From contig JAWNZC010000345.1 of NCBI GenBank assembly GCA_035771165.1, forward strand, positions 1,789,001-1,853,000: a stretch of 64,000 nt of DNA. Direction: 5' to 3'. Below the pieces are notes generated by a model. The model was not told where the DNA came from, searched no databases, and saw only the letters and a list, made by a program, of their open reading frames with translations. Of this stretch, positions 30,941 through 43,400 are shown piece by piece. Origin of the DNA: Paragorgia papillata (lineage: Eukaryota > Cnidaria > Anthozoa > Scleralcyonacea > Coralliidae). The translations under genes were made by a program, and so were the position numbers. Numbering within the stretch: position 1 is the first letter of the stretch; each line of letters begins with the position of its first letter.

Positions 30941-33040
30941 TAGTTAGAGCTTAATTTTAGTCGATCAGGGCCAGCATTTGAGAAGTTAACTGCGATTTAA
31001 CTACGCGACAAGTAGTTAAACTATCCTTAAGAGTTTTATATACAACTGGTCCCTGGACTGATACGACCAATAAACACCATGTATAATGATGTAAATGGTC
31101 TCTCGATGTTATACAGCAGCGTTTTCTATTAATTCTGCCTGTGACTCCGTTCGCTCGTTTTTAAATTCGCTCGTTCATTCGTTCGTTCGTTAGGCTTAAC
31201 GAGGTTCGGCGCATGAGAAGAGCGACGTTTGACCGTGGTTTGACCTAGGCCTTAGTTCATTCGGGAGTTCGCGTTCGTTAGTTCGGGACTTCGTTCATAT
31301 TCAGTACTGAGTTCGTTCGTTAGTTTGTTCAGGAATTCGTTCGTTCGTGCAGAGCATCGCTTTTTAGCAGTCAGTGCTAAAAATTATACAGTTCTAATAT
31401 ACAAACACAGTGACTGTGTAGCTTGACGCGCTATACATATATCTAAAAATGTCCCATGACGCTTGCTCTATATAGAGTAAATCTCTTCCGGACAAGAAAT
31501 TACTAATACAGTAATAGTCCACAAGCATTATAAAACTTCCAGTCGAACCACAGTTAGTACTCGGCTTAATCGTTCCTGCATCATTCATACGTGAATTTTT
31601 AAACGATTCTACTTTAAGTAATCGCAATATACATTAGAGATAGATAGATAGATACATTTTATTTCAACACACGCTAACTTCATCAACTGTAAAGTTGGTT
31701 TCCATGGAGGGCGTGCATTTAAGAAATATATAAACAATATAGTAACAAACAAGATAAGAAATTTAAGAATACATAATTACTATAGTCACTAAAAGTCATA
31801 AATATATATACATTATTACTATTTATTACAAAATTATTTAAAAACGCGAGTAGCAACTTTACTTTTAAATGATGTGGAATAGGTCTGTGAGACTCTTATT
31901 ATACATGGCAAGGAGTTCCGAGTTACAGCGCCATTATAATTGAAGCTATTTTTTAAACTATTAGTTTTATTCTATTAACCATTTAAATACATTTATTACA
32001 CAAGCTTACCTTAATTTTTTCCCGAATTTGGCAGAAGCAAAAAGATTTCCTGAACTCTGAAGCTGTCCTAGTTTTTTTCGTTGCTGCGCAAACGATCAAA
32101 ACTAAAGCGAAGAGCTGAAGGCAACGAATGTCGTGTATATACTGAAAAGAGCAGCATTTCATGCATTATGACCCTGAGTGACGCCGTTTTAGTAAACGCC
32201 TTTCAAAGTAAATTGAGCATCCCATTTTTTCGACGTACAGGTAATACCATGCATACCGACTTAATTGAACTGATTGAACCAACAAAACAACAACTTGTAT
32301 TATATTATGAGTTATTGTCATGCCTGGGTGTTTGCGACCTGACTAAAATACATTAAATTCGTGAGGAAAAGTTCAAACTTTAAGACTGTAGTTATTGTTT
32401 TGAGGAATGCAGTTTGCTATAAATAATAACGACAAAGCTCTTGTCAATTGATTTAAACATCCTTTTGCGTGGGTCTTTATAATTTAGCCCCGTTTGTGCG
32501 CCTGTAATTGAAAAAGAATCTTTGTTTCACTAAATAATAACGACAAAGCTCTTGTCAATTGAAAAAGAATCTTTGTTTCACTAAATAATAACGACAAAGC
32601 TCTTGTCAATTGATTTAAACATCCTTTTGCGTGTGTCTTCATAATTTAGCCCCGTTTGTGCGCCTGTAATTGAAAAAGAATCTTTGTTTCACATATATAC
32701 CGAGGCTGCATGGGAAGTTCTATATATATATATATAGATGCATGTTATTATAAAGTAATTATGTTATGTTGCTATGGAAACACGTAATTGTGCAACGCAC
32801 TGGATGGTGTATCGAAACGCTGGTTTTGTCGGACAATTTCTAGTCTATTTTGGAGAAGGACTAATTTGAAGGGGAAATTTATAGTATACTTTACAATTAC
32901 GTCCTCCAACTTTGTCCATGAGTAACAAGTTTTATTATATGGCACAAGTTACTTCCATTGAAATTGTGTGTTCTCATTGGCTGAGACGCATCTCGTGAGG
33001 GTGGATTATTTTCCGTATTAATCGACTACGGGTTTTGCCA
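30940..33040. repeat. Duplicated block I, partner of 49930-53251 and 55354-55665
   Basis: Long stretches match the partner, such as ATAATAGTCCACAAGC, GCAAAAAGATTTCCTGAACT, TAGCCCCGTTTGTGCGCCTG and TTGCTATGGAAACACGTAAT. The part at about 30950-31380 matches in the opposite orientation. This copy lacks insertions present in the partner (52042-52402, 52661-52877, 53252-55353). A partial tandem duplication of ATAATAACGACAAAGCTCTT units lies at 32420-32610. No gene recognised. Confidence 0.65.
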
Positions 33041-33124
33041 GTCATATTGTTTACAACTAGTACTGAACGATGAAAGAAAACCGCAAAAGTTTGTGAATTC
33101 AATAAGGATTGAGTGTTCAAGTCC

Positions 33125-33720
33125 AACCTCGCTCCCAGGGCCTTTTTGAAATTGGCGGGGCGGGAAAAGTCCCTGGCATCGGCTGGATTCTGCATGGAAA
33201 TTAGGATGCAAACCATACATTAATACATGCAATACATGCAGAAAAAGGTACAATAAATGTTTGCACATTCATAACACAGATTTTGCATGACATTGACAGC
33301 TACAGCATACAATTTTACTCCATTAATACTGTATATAGACTTGCCAGTTACTGACATTTGACTATTTGTCATCTACATCGACAATATGTTATTTAATAGC
33401 ATATTTCGCTCGTGGACTACCATAGGTTTTGGGCATTGTTGCTTGACCATGAAGCTAACTTTGTTTTCTTAGAAGAAGGTCATCCATTTCTATTCGGCAA
33501 CGCACAGTCTTGTCAGTTTACGAAGCTCGACCAGACATGTTGGCCATATAAATTGCCTCGTCTGAATATGAAATCGTCCACGCAACGATTCGATTAATTT
33601 GCTTTCAAAAACTTTTATCATTATTCCAACAATGTCTAGTACATCACAATTAACCTCGCTCCCAGGGCCTTTTTGAAATTGGCGGGGCGGGAAAAGTCCC
33701 TGACATCGCCTGGATTCTGC
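33125..33720. repeat. Direct repeats of a CTCCCAGGGCC element
   Basis: About 65 bp at 33125-33192 (CCTCGCTCCCAGGGCCTTTT, GGCGGGGCGGGAAAAGTCCC) recurs in the same orientation at 33652-33716. The intervening 460 bp has no domain. Could be two copies of one repeat or the ends of a retro-element. Confidence 0.5.
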
Positions 33721-33929
33721 ACAAATGCAAAATTATTCCGGTTGATGGCGGACTCGTCAGAGAAGTTTGGTGTATTGCGTCGTCTTGGAGTTGCGTTCGA
33801 TAGCGGAAATTTCCCGTGTTTTTGTTTAAAACCGCTTCAAGTCAAGTGTTTTGACTTTTGAATACTTGTTACATAGAGATCAATCTCTTCATCGTTCAAG
33901 CAATCATTAAACGAGACAAGCGGAATCAC

Positions 33930-34620
33930 TAATCAGGTATTGCGGTAATAAATAAAGAAGCTAACTTTAAATTCGTAAAATTCCAAGCCGCTTATGAGAA
34001 GTTCAGGAAGTAACAACTGATACTGTAATACATACACTAAAAATATTCGAATGCTGTTGATTGTTGGAAGTATATTTACCGTCCAGTATAGCACATTTAT
34101 GTTTCTTGTCCACACGTTTTGGATTTGTGGAAATTTAATTGTTGTATCTGTCGATTTATACTCAAACGGCATATTCGAATAGAATCTGCTGTCCTCGACT
34201 CCTCGTTGACTTTGAGGTTGTACTTTAATACAAATATTCGATCAACAACAATTCTTCGATCGACGAACATTTATATAGATCAGCACTGAAGACTTTGACT
34301 TTGTATATTTCTAAACGTTTTAAATTAATAGATTCGGAAAGTCCAGAAACCGAAATATTAATAAACACTTCTTGCTTGCATAATAAAGCAAATATGTTGT
34401 AGTGTAGACGCTTCTTACTAAACACGGTCATTAACTGATTTGATAAACTTGTTAAGAGAATGTCTTGTTATTTGTACGATTTGGTTATTCTTGAGTGCCT
34501 AAATAGCTGAATAGTTTTACATACGCAAGCCAACTATACGCTGTTTATCAGTGACTGTACCGCGCCCCCCGCTACAGTGTGAGTCACTCATCAAAATATT
34601 CCAATATTATTGGTGTCACG
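33930..34620. repeat. Duplicated block, partner of 46990-47620
   Basis: Nearly the same sequence over about 600 bp (CTGTTGATTGTTGGAAGTAT, GATCAACAACAATTCTTCGA, GCAAATATGTTGTAGTGTAG). The partner lies within intron 1 of lipoxygenase copy C. No gene recognised; a dispersed repeat. Confidence 0.7.
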
Positions 34621-36250
34621 TGACCAGCCTTTGCCAGGGTCTTCTCATAGAAAAAATATACCTAGAATGCGGGCTCCTATCTCCTGTCAGTCAAAAAATT
34701 GTCGCCACAAAATGGCGGATTTATAAGGGCAAAAGGAACTCGCCCTAGGACTTTTTAACAGTTTTTTACACGGCCGCGGTTGACAACCGGTGTGGAGTGG
34801 ACGATGGACGTATTTCAGCACTGAATTTCTTTGTTTTTTACGCCGGGAAATTTACTGGATTAGTGAATTTAAAGATAAAGGCATGTGAAGTGCAATATCC
34901 TTCGCCAAAACATTTCGAACATCAAACTCTGGATGTAGAAATGGCGACGATAGCAGCCTTTTAATACGAATGTCGAATGGTTTTAGTGTTTTTACTGTTT
35001 TACATTATATATATTTTAATGATTCCCACTTGCCAATCTGTATGTGATTTATACTGAATGTGGAGGATTAATCCAGGAGACAGTAAGTGTTTTGTTCTTT
35101 TTTATCCAATCTAACAGGGATTCTAGCTTGTGATTTTTGAAATATAAAATGTTTATGCACCTGTCATACTTTTTATACATCAATCTTTTCGACATCTATT
35201 TATATTGACATCTTAAATCCGTGTTTTTCTTAAGATTTTCTCTTAGTTTCCATTACGTATTTGATTATTTTCTTTTCTTTTAAACGGGCTTCCTTTGATG
35301 CAGACAATTTCTGAGTTTCAAGGTTAGCATGAGCCTATCTTTTTGTTGCTTTTTGCCTTTTTGTAATTGTGGTGAAATGATCGAAATATAATTTTGAACT
35401 TATAGTTTTTAGTACGTTTAACAAAGCAAGTGTCTTGTTTTTATTTTATGCTAATGTGTATGTGGCTGATTTGTTGTCATGCATGTATCCAATTTATCCC
35501 TGAAACGTCCTCCAATTCTTTATTTTGAGAGGCGATCATTGTTGTATATATATCCCACCCCTTGCAAAATTCAAAATGGCGGATCTATAAGGGCAAAATA
35601 AATTTAATTTGGACACCTGTCACGTGACAGAGCACGCATTCTAGGTCTATTATTTCTATGGGTCTTCTCCTCGCGCCATTTTGAAAGCAGAGAAGGCCCT
35701 GGGCACGAGGTTGAACGAAACTGTCGCTTCGGAAGTGATGAAAACATCGTCTATGTCTCGCTCTACTGATTTGAGTAGTAAATAGAACTGAATACTGCAT
35801 GTTGAGACTCGTGGAGGGCAACTAATTAAAAATATGCATACCAGCAAATAGCTTTAAGTAAAGGCATAATGAACACAGAATAATTATAAAATCTTTAATA
35901 TTAACGTTTCGTTACCTATAATCAGTAACATTGTTACAACGTTACGATAAATTTAAACTGTTGCAAAAATATAGAGAATGATTATCGTGACAAAGGAATG
36001 TCACAGAAATTAGAGAAGCGAAATTAGAGAAGCGATGCGGTGGAAACACAGACTGAGTAATTAACAGGTCTTATAAAGATGCCCATATAAAGATCTAATA
36101 ATTCTATAATTTTTTAAGTTACATTAGGGCTAGGGGCCTACTTTTTTACTTAAGACCCCCAGTTGCGACTATATTATGCTAATTATTAGTAATATTTACA
36201 GAAAATCAGTTCGAAGAAAATGTCTTAAGAGAAGAAAGAAATTAATTATA
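34621..36250. other. No gene recognised
   Basis: Contains two direct copies of AAAATGGCGGATNTATAAGG-like sequence (34709-34731 and 35573-35595), inverted copies of CCTAGAATGCG/CGCATTCTAGG, and one dispersed GGCCCTGGGCACGAGGTTG end at 35696-35714. Otherwise AT-rich with no supported feature. Confidence 0.5.
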
Positions 36251-36558
36251 TACCGGGTGGCGCAAAAAAAAAGTACCCCTGTTTGATTCAGTATAACTTA
36301 AAAACTATAAAGGCTATTACACTATAACAACTTTCTTTGTATTCAATAATGGCTAACTTAAATTTTGATATATTGCCATTTCATGCAATATTGACCGAGA
36401 TATTAATGTTTAAAATTGAGTAAACATTTTTGGAAGTGTCAAAAATTAGCTAAAAACGCTAAATTCTGCACATGTGACGTCAAGTTGTTTAATTTACATC
36501 TCAAACAAACTGAAATATCTCAACAACGAAGCAAGGAAACGCAAAAATGCAAAAGGTG

Positions 36559-36939
36559 TTACTCTATCATTTTAAGTGTTCTTTCAAATAAGACAAACTT
36601 AATTTTCGGGGTGGAATAAAATAGAAACCAAAAATAACAAAACAACACAACGAACATGGTCACAGCAACGTAATAAACAACCTGTGGTTGTGGCGGGTCT
36701 GGATGTACAGCGGCATTGCCTTGGTCCTGTGGGATTCCAACTTCGGCAATTACTTGTCGGTTAGGCTGTGGTAATTCTGCAACAGCAACAACATTCGGGG
36801 CAGGGATTTCTGCCTCTGGTTGGGCCAACTCGTGAAGAATATCCACATCAATGGCCTGTGGACGAACCGGGGAGGCCGTCGGTTTGACGGTAAAACTCAG
36901 CTGTAGCACCACGAACGATTGTACCCCAAGAAAATCCAA
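36559..36939 (-). CDS. Pro/Val-rich open frame in transposon, unknown
   Basis: 126 codons from ATG 36939. The middle (LAQPEAEIPAPNVVAVAEL) is rich in Pro, Ala and Glu, followed by a hydrophobic stretch VVYYVAVTMFVVLFCYFWFL that may be AT-rich read-through. Base composition of 36680-36900 is GC-richer than its surroundings, which suggests captured coding sequence. No domain recognised; may be a chance frame. Confidence 0.25.
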   Translation of the reverse strand: MDFLGVQSFVVLQLSFTVKPTASPVRPQAIDVDILHELAQPEAEIPAPNVVAVAELPQPNRQVIAEVGIPQDQGNAAVHPDPPQPQVVYYVAVTMFVVLFCYFWFLFYSTPKIKFVLFERTLKMIE

Positions 36940-37045
36940 ACTCTTGATAAACCTACACTGTTGTATGGGCGTTCTAAGCGTAAATGCTATGTGGGTTTGA
37001 AGCTACTTCTCCCTGCGAGGATTGCCCTAATAATCTTCAAATTAA

Positions 37046-37674
37046 GGGGCCGATTACATGGACCGGGCTAGCCCGGTTAACCGGGCTAGCTCGGTTAACC
37101 GGGCTAGCCCGCTTTATATATAAAACACATGTTGTTTTAACATTTCGATTACATGGCAAGCGGGCTAGCCCGGTTTGCCGGGATCCCGGTTGTCGCAACC
37201 GGGCTAGCCCGGTTAACCGGGATGAAAATGTCCATGTAATCGTTTTCAGCCCGGCAAACCGGGCTGAAAAACTGTTGAACTCGCTTCGATACGCGTTCGT
37301 TTGCTTGACTGTGTGAATAAATAGTGCTGAAAGGAACTGAAATAGAACATCAACGTTGTTTGTGTGTTTTGTGATCAAAGCGAAGATTTAATAAATTAAT
37401 TAGTCTTCGTGAAGACGCTTTCCTGGGTTAGCTAAGACTTTAACAATCTTTTTAGTAACGATGGGCTTACAAAATAAATAATAGACTAATTAGTGTAAAA
37501 CTGAAGTAAAACTAACGTAGCTTTGCCCTTATTTACTTGATAATTGCGAATTTCGGCCTGAAATCATCCCGGCTTACCGGGCTAGCCCGCTCCATGTAAT
37601 CGTTTTGTAAACTCATCCCGGTTAACCGGGCTAGCCCGGTTAACCGGGCCAGCCCGGTCCATGTAATCGCCCCC
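37046..37674. mobile_element. Harbinger-type MITE, TSD TAA
   Basis: Ends GGGGCCGATTACATGG...CCATGTAATCGCCCCC, with TAA on both sides (37043-37045, 37675-37677). The interior is made of CCGGGCTAGCCCGGTTAACC palindromic units. A degenerate relative is at 52661-52877. Confidence 0.85.
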
Positions 37675-37676
37675 TA

Positions 37677-37839
37677 AGCCTGGTTTCCATATAGCCGTAA
37701 GAGCCGGCGGCATGGCTGCGGCAAGGGGCGATGGTCCAATCATAGACAGTGTTGAATTAGCCAGCAATAAAAAGCTGTATGCGATCGGACCATTGCCCTT
37801 TGCCGCAGCCATGCCGCCGGCTCTTACGGCTATATGCTT
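37677..37839. mobile_element. Palindromic MITE, CATATAGCCGTAAGAGCC arms
   Basis: About 50-bp arms (CATATAGCCGTAAGAGCCGG and GCATGGCTGCGGCAA with complements) with a loop of about 55 bp. Abuts the right edge of the Harbinger-type MITE. Confidence 0.75.
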
Positions 37840-38297
37840 TTGTGCTGATTCTCCCAGTGAGAATAGTCATGGTTTTCGAATTAGTTTAATACGCCTTTTT
37901 TCGTCGTTTTTAAACAAATTTTTAAAAGTTCATGCAACTTCAAACGTTTGTATCTCGGTCAATATTGCATGAAAATGCAAAAGTTGTATATCAAAATTTA
38001 AGTTAGCCATTATTGAATGCAAAGAAAGTTGTTATAGTGTAATGGCTTTTCTAGTTTTTAAGTTATACTGAATCAAACAGGGGTACTTTTTTTTGCGCCA
38101 CCCGGTATATATATATACTATAAAAAGACTAGTAAATGTACATATAAAATACAATGGGTTGGCAAGAATTTAGCAAAACAATGAAAAATTCCAACCAACC
38201 CACAGCACACAAATAAACATACAACCACTACATAATACCCACTGGTTCACTCAGAATTTGGCAAGGCAATGGCAAACTACAGTATACCAAACTTTAT

Positions 38298-39202
38298 TAT
38301 ATAGCATGCTATCGGATATGAGCTTTTGCGTAATCTGATTGGTTCCCTACTACCAGGATATCAGCTCATATCCTACTAGTAGAGGAAAAACAAAATGGCG
38401 GCATGTTTTTTTAAACTGCCGAAAAGAGTTGGAATTGACGGATTTTTATACAGAAAAACATCAACACCCTCAAACCAATGTATAAAAAAACAACATTGTG
38501 TAAAAATACATTAACAAATACACAATTTAGCATGTTAAATGGTAAAATTCACCTAACAATTACGTCTTTTTACTTCAAAAACCCGACTAAATTAACAGGT
38601 TGATGTTAATTTGTTGCCAAACAAAGAAACTCACGGTTAAAATCAAGCTTATACAACACACATTTCGTAGAGATCACCAGTAAAGAGACTTTTTTTATTT
38701 AGATAAGCATTTGGAGTAGTAAAAAGCATGTTCTTTTTCCAAAACAACCAACTAAGTAATTTAGTTTCACTGCCGAAGGTGTTTCAGTTTCATTTTTGCA
38801 TGAAATCAAAACATTTTTCACGACAGCAACGCTAATATAAACAACTGACCCACCTTTTGACTTCATAAAGGTACCTTTTAATCTTTTTTGTTGATCTGCT
38901 TAACACATTTTTTGCCTCTCGAGCAACATTTATACAATATTTCGAAGCTGTTTACCGAACAGCTCAGTCGAGAAACTCTATGTGAATGCATCATTACGCA
39001 TGGCGGAAGTATTAGTTGCCTATGCCGGAAGTTTGTTGTTTCAAACATTTCGCTGTAATTTTGTCTCTTGTACAGTGCTTGGCTATATAATAAAACAGTT
39101 ATACCATTCGCTCTCGTTGTATACGAACTAATAGCCAACTCGGCGAAGCGCCTCGTTGGCTATGAGCTCATATACAACTCGAGCTCATGGTATAACTGTT
39201 AA
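38298..39202. repeat. Fold-back repeat family, CTGATTGGTTCC and GTTATACCAT ends
   Basis: Left part CGTAATCTGATTGGTTCC and AACAAAATGGCGGC as at 350-890. Right end is a nested palindrome AACAGTTATACCAT...ATGGTATAACTGTT (39091-39200). Longer inside than the first copy. No gene. Confidence 0.5.
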
Positions 39203-39746
39203 ATATACAAACAAGAAGAAGATATTGTAAATGTGTATGTAATGATTATGATTATTGTTAACTAATTGTATTAAATTTGTAAGAAATATTTTTTTGTTTC
39301 CATTTTTTATATTAAATTCCAAACCATTCCAAATATCGACTCCTTTGTTAGAAAGAGTATGCTTTACATAATTTGTTCGTTTATAAGGTTTATGGAGTTT
39401 TGAAGCATTTCTTGTGTTATGATAATGAATTTCATTATTTGCTACAATATAATTTGTGAATACCTCTGATGTGATTTATCAGAGAAAAAAAGACGAACAA
39501 AAAAAAAAGCAACATAAATCAGAAAGGTGATAAAGGCAATGATCGAATGTTGGCGTCTCAAATTATCATTAGGTTCGGCGCATGAGAAGAGCGACGTTTG
39601 ATCTAGGCTTTAGTTAATAGTCTCGGAGAAAATTATGATTGATAATTTGTTTATCGTCTTTTCTTATCTGTTGGAGATTCTCCCTTCCATTAACAGATAC
39701 CGCTAATTGCATGAAACTCTACATTTAATCACACGGCTTTGCCACC
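39203..39746. other. No gene; AT-rich
   Basis: No coding feature. A fragment TTCGGCGCATGAGAAGAGCG at 39573-39592 also occurs at 31206-31225 and, inverted, near 50185-50204. Confidence 0.5.
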
Positions 39747-40128
39747 TTAAACCCATTCCTGTCCAAGTCAGCCAAAATGACCCCTTTATTGTTTTACTCT
39801 GTCTAACGCCAGACAATTTTACTTGGCAAAAGGAGAACCCTCAGACATCCTAGGCTGCAATGAGTTAACAAGTGATTAACCCATTCCTGCCTGAGCTGGC
39901 CAAAAATGGTCCCTTTATTGTTTTACTCTGTCGAACGCCAGACAATTTTACTTGGCAAAGGGAGAACCTTCAGACATCCTAGGCTGCAATGTGTTAACAA
40001 GTGATTATCCCATTCCTGCTTGAGCTGGCCAAAAATGGTCCCTTTATTGTTTTACTCTGTCTAACCCCAGATTGTTTTACTCTGTCTAAGCCCAGATGAT
40101 TTTACTCGTCAAAGGAAGAACCCTCAGA
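39747..40128. repeat. About 125-bp tandem repeat with TTAACCCATT ends, block C
   Basis: Same array as 20070-20456, marking the left edge of the duplicated lipoxygenase block. Confidence 0.85.
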
Positions 40129-40467
40129 TATCGGCCTCCTTTTTGAAAGGTTTTACAGAAATTTATTATGGAAAGCTTCGTGCGCTATTTATTACATTTT
40201 GGTTGATCACTAAGCTACCAATCACATTACAAGCAAAATACAAATATTACAAATTAAAAAGAAAAAAATAATAGTAACCTACCACAGTGGGTCAGTGACA
40301 AAAAATTAAAACAATAACAAGCAGCCTAGCTAGTCTTTTCACTGTTTCAATATTCGCTAGCGTGGGTGTCTGTGCCATGCAGAGCGCTGTAACAATTAGT
40401 ATTGAATGAAAATGAAAATAATAAGTTTTTCCCTCAGGAAGTGTTCAGTAATTCAGGTTCAGTTTCT

Positions 40468-43400
40468 TTAGATAGCAATGCTGTTGGGTACACGTCCAGG
40501 CAGTAGATATGTATACGGGACTTCCAAGCGACTATTCCTGTCTTCGATCTCTCGAGTAATATGATTGAGTTCTTCTTTAAAGCTTGCTTTTGCTTCTTGT
40601 GCCAATGCTTCGCTAAACAGATTCTCGGCGTAGTCACCCAGGAATTTCTAGAATCAAATAAGCAACAGGGAAGTGAGTGATTTTTGTTTTAACACGGAAA
40701 CTTCGAACTTTATTTATACTGGATAACCCCATCAGTCATATCTATAAACCGTTCTTCCTAGAGGTCCAGTAACTGTAAGGACCAGCGTTACTACAGGAGG
40801 AAACCAGAGTAAACTAAACTAACTATATTTATGCTGGATAACCCTGTCAGTCATATATAAACTGTTCTTCCTGGAGGTCCAGTAAGGACCGTCCTTCGTT
40901 AGGCCAACGTTACTACAGGAGGAAACCAGAGTAAACTAAACTAACTTTATTTATGCTGGATAACCCTGTCAGTCATATCTAAACTGTTCTTCCTGGAGGT
41001 CCAGTAAGGACCATCCTTCCTTAGTCCAGTGTTACTACAGGAAGAAACCAGAGTAAACTAAACTAACTATATTTATGCTGGATAAGTGATTAACCATGCA
41101 GTAAGGGTCATCCTTCATTGGTCCAGTGTTACTATAGGAGGAAACTGTAGTAAACTAAACAAACTATATTTATACTGGATAACTCTATTATAACCCTAAA
41201 CCTATATAGGCCATACTGCTGTACCATCTTTATTCCATGGAAATTTAGCTTTATTCTTACTCAACATTTTGTATTGTTTCATCACCCCAATGGGTCATGT
41301 ACCGATCACTTGAGCGAAAACGATTCATAAAACGACTTTATTTATTGAGGGCAACATATATGACAGTATTTACATACTAATGACGCAATGGTCATCATCC
41401 CTTGGCGAAACTAGTTGAATTAACTGGGGAAGCTATAGTGTTGTATAGTGGGTGAAAAACCCTCGAGGCACAGGTGAACCAACACCTCTACTCACATGAA
41501 GCTAATATGGTCACCTATCCGAGTATACTGACCCAATTCGACCAGGCTTAACTTCAGCGGTGAGAAGCAGCGCGCTATAACAGATTATGCCATCCATACC
41601 CCCCCCCCCCCCCTATATGTAGAGGTCTACTCACCTCCGTGGGATAAACTGTTGTTAATTCGTTGACAACGGCGACCATCGCTGCTGACTGTTTCCTGTT
41701 CGCCAAGGATTTCATGATGGTTTCCAAGCTCGATTTTCCTTTATCGATAGGATGCGGTTGACGCATAAGAGTTGGAGAATTTGGATGGTAGCCATAAGCG
41801 GCCATCTGAGAGAAGTTGACTGCGGCGTGCTGACACGAACTGGTGAAAATAACCAGCGTCAGAAAGTGGATAAGCTCTTCACGCGTCTTAAAGGAATCAG
41901 GGCATTGTTTATCTACACTTCCTTCACTTTTGAAAGGGTAGCCATTATCGTGAAGATCACGGATCCAATTCTGTATTTCATTGTCCTGGAAAAAAAAAGT
42001 GATTTATCTAAGGCCTTGTTTACACGTATCCGTTTTCGTTTGAAAACGCAACTCCATTCTCACAAAAAAAAAATCCGCGTCCACACGAGAACAGAAAAAC
42101 GGCGTTTTCGAAAAGGTCCGTTTTTAATGACCGCTTCATCGGTCATGATTGGCCTTCCTCCATTTACGTGTGGACGAAGGCCAATCCTAAGAAGTTGAAG
42201 GTGCTGTCCAGTCCGTTCTGCGCATGATCCGCATCTTTGTTTATCGGGACCTTCAAACATGACATTCGTAGATAATTACATGAAGTACTCAGCTCAATGT
42301 AAACCACAGGGAGGCCATCTTGGCAATTCGTCATGCCAAAAAGCGCGTGGGCACCTGTGGCGGACTCGAAAGACGCGCGAGGGACTGTGCCAAGCGACCG
42401 AGTGTGCCACAGTCCCCCGCGCGTCTTTCGAGTCCGCCACAGGGTGCCCACGCGCTTTTTGGCATGACGAATTGCCAAGATGGGCTCCCTGTGTGTAAAC
42501 CGTTAGAAGCGACATGGCAGAAAACCACGCGATTCGGTGAGGATATCTCTTCGGATTTCTTCTATTTCTTCTGAAAATGTTTTGTTTTGGGTACAAGTAA
42601 TGAAGAGGAAGCAAGAAAAGCTTACAGTCTTCAATAAGGTATCAGTAAATATTTTTATAAACGAAGAAGTAAACATTAGTTTCGTACATGCGCAGAACGG
42701 ACTCGACAGCACCTTTAAGGAAAAGTTGAAAAACTATTTCAACTTTTTTTGTGCGGCGAAATAGTTACCTCAACAACGTCGTCATCTTTTTTGTAGTAAA
42801 TGCCGATGATTTTTGTTATAAGATTTCTAATGGCAGTCCACAACTTCACAGCATCGTCTCGGTAGTAGAATTGTGGCAGTTTTTCTGCGTCAAGTACACC
42901 ACGTTTTTCTAGATGTGCTGGGATATCGTAGGTGTCGAATGTAAGAGCTCTGTAATGTCTCTGCATCAACTTGATGTGTCCACCACCACCAATACTCAGT
43001 ACTTGGTCCGCCAACCCCCCTGGGGGAATTAGTGCCCCTCGACCAAGAGTGTTAATAGCCATAACTCCCTTGGTGTGAGGGTACAGGAGTTTCCAGACGG
43101 GGTGGAGTGAGGGAAGCTGACGCCATGTCGCCACGGAAACTGGCTCCATCATCAGATGGCATCGAAGCAGATGAGATATCATCTGAAAGAAGGCATAAAA
43201 ACACAAATACATACAAATATAAATACACGAAAAACATACAATGCAATGTAGCATGCCATATCATATCACAGCATACTATACCACACCATACTATACCATA
43301 CCACACCATACCATACCAAACCATACCACACCATACTATACCACACCATACTATATCATACCACACCGTGCTATACCACACCGTACTATACCAAACCACA

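Larger units (their letters stand above)
36253..38105. mobile_element. TA-flanked transposon with about 190-bp inverted ends
   Basis: CCGGGTGGCGCAAAAAAAAA at the left and its near complement at the right, flanked by TA on both sides. The inverted similarity continues for about 190 bp (TTCAGTATAACTTAAAAACT, TTAGCCATTATTGAATGCAA). TA duplication suggests Tc1/mariner or a relative. No transposase is seen; the interior holds a minus-strand open frame (36559-36939), a Harbinger-type MITE (37046-37674) and a palindrome (37677-37839). Confidence 0.8.

Noticed and set aside
33412..33597. Small ORF between duplicated repeats
   Set aside because: No domain and no similarity to neighbouring genes; length expected by chance.
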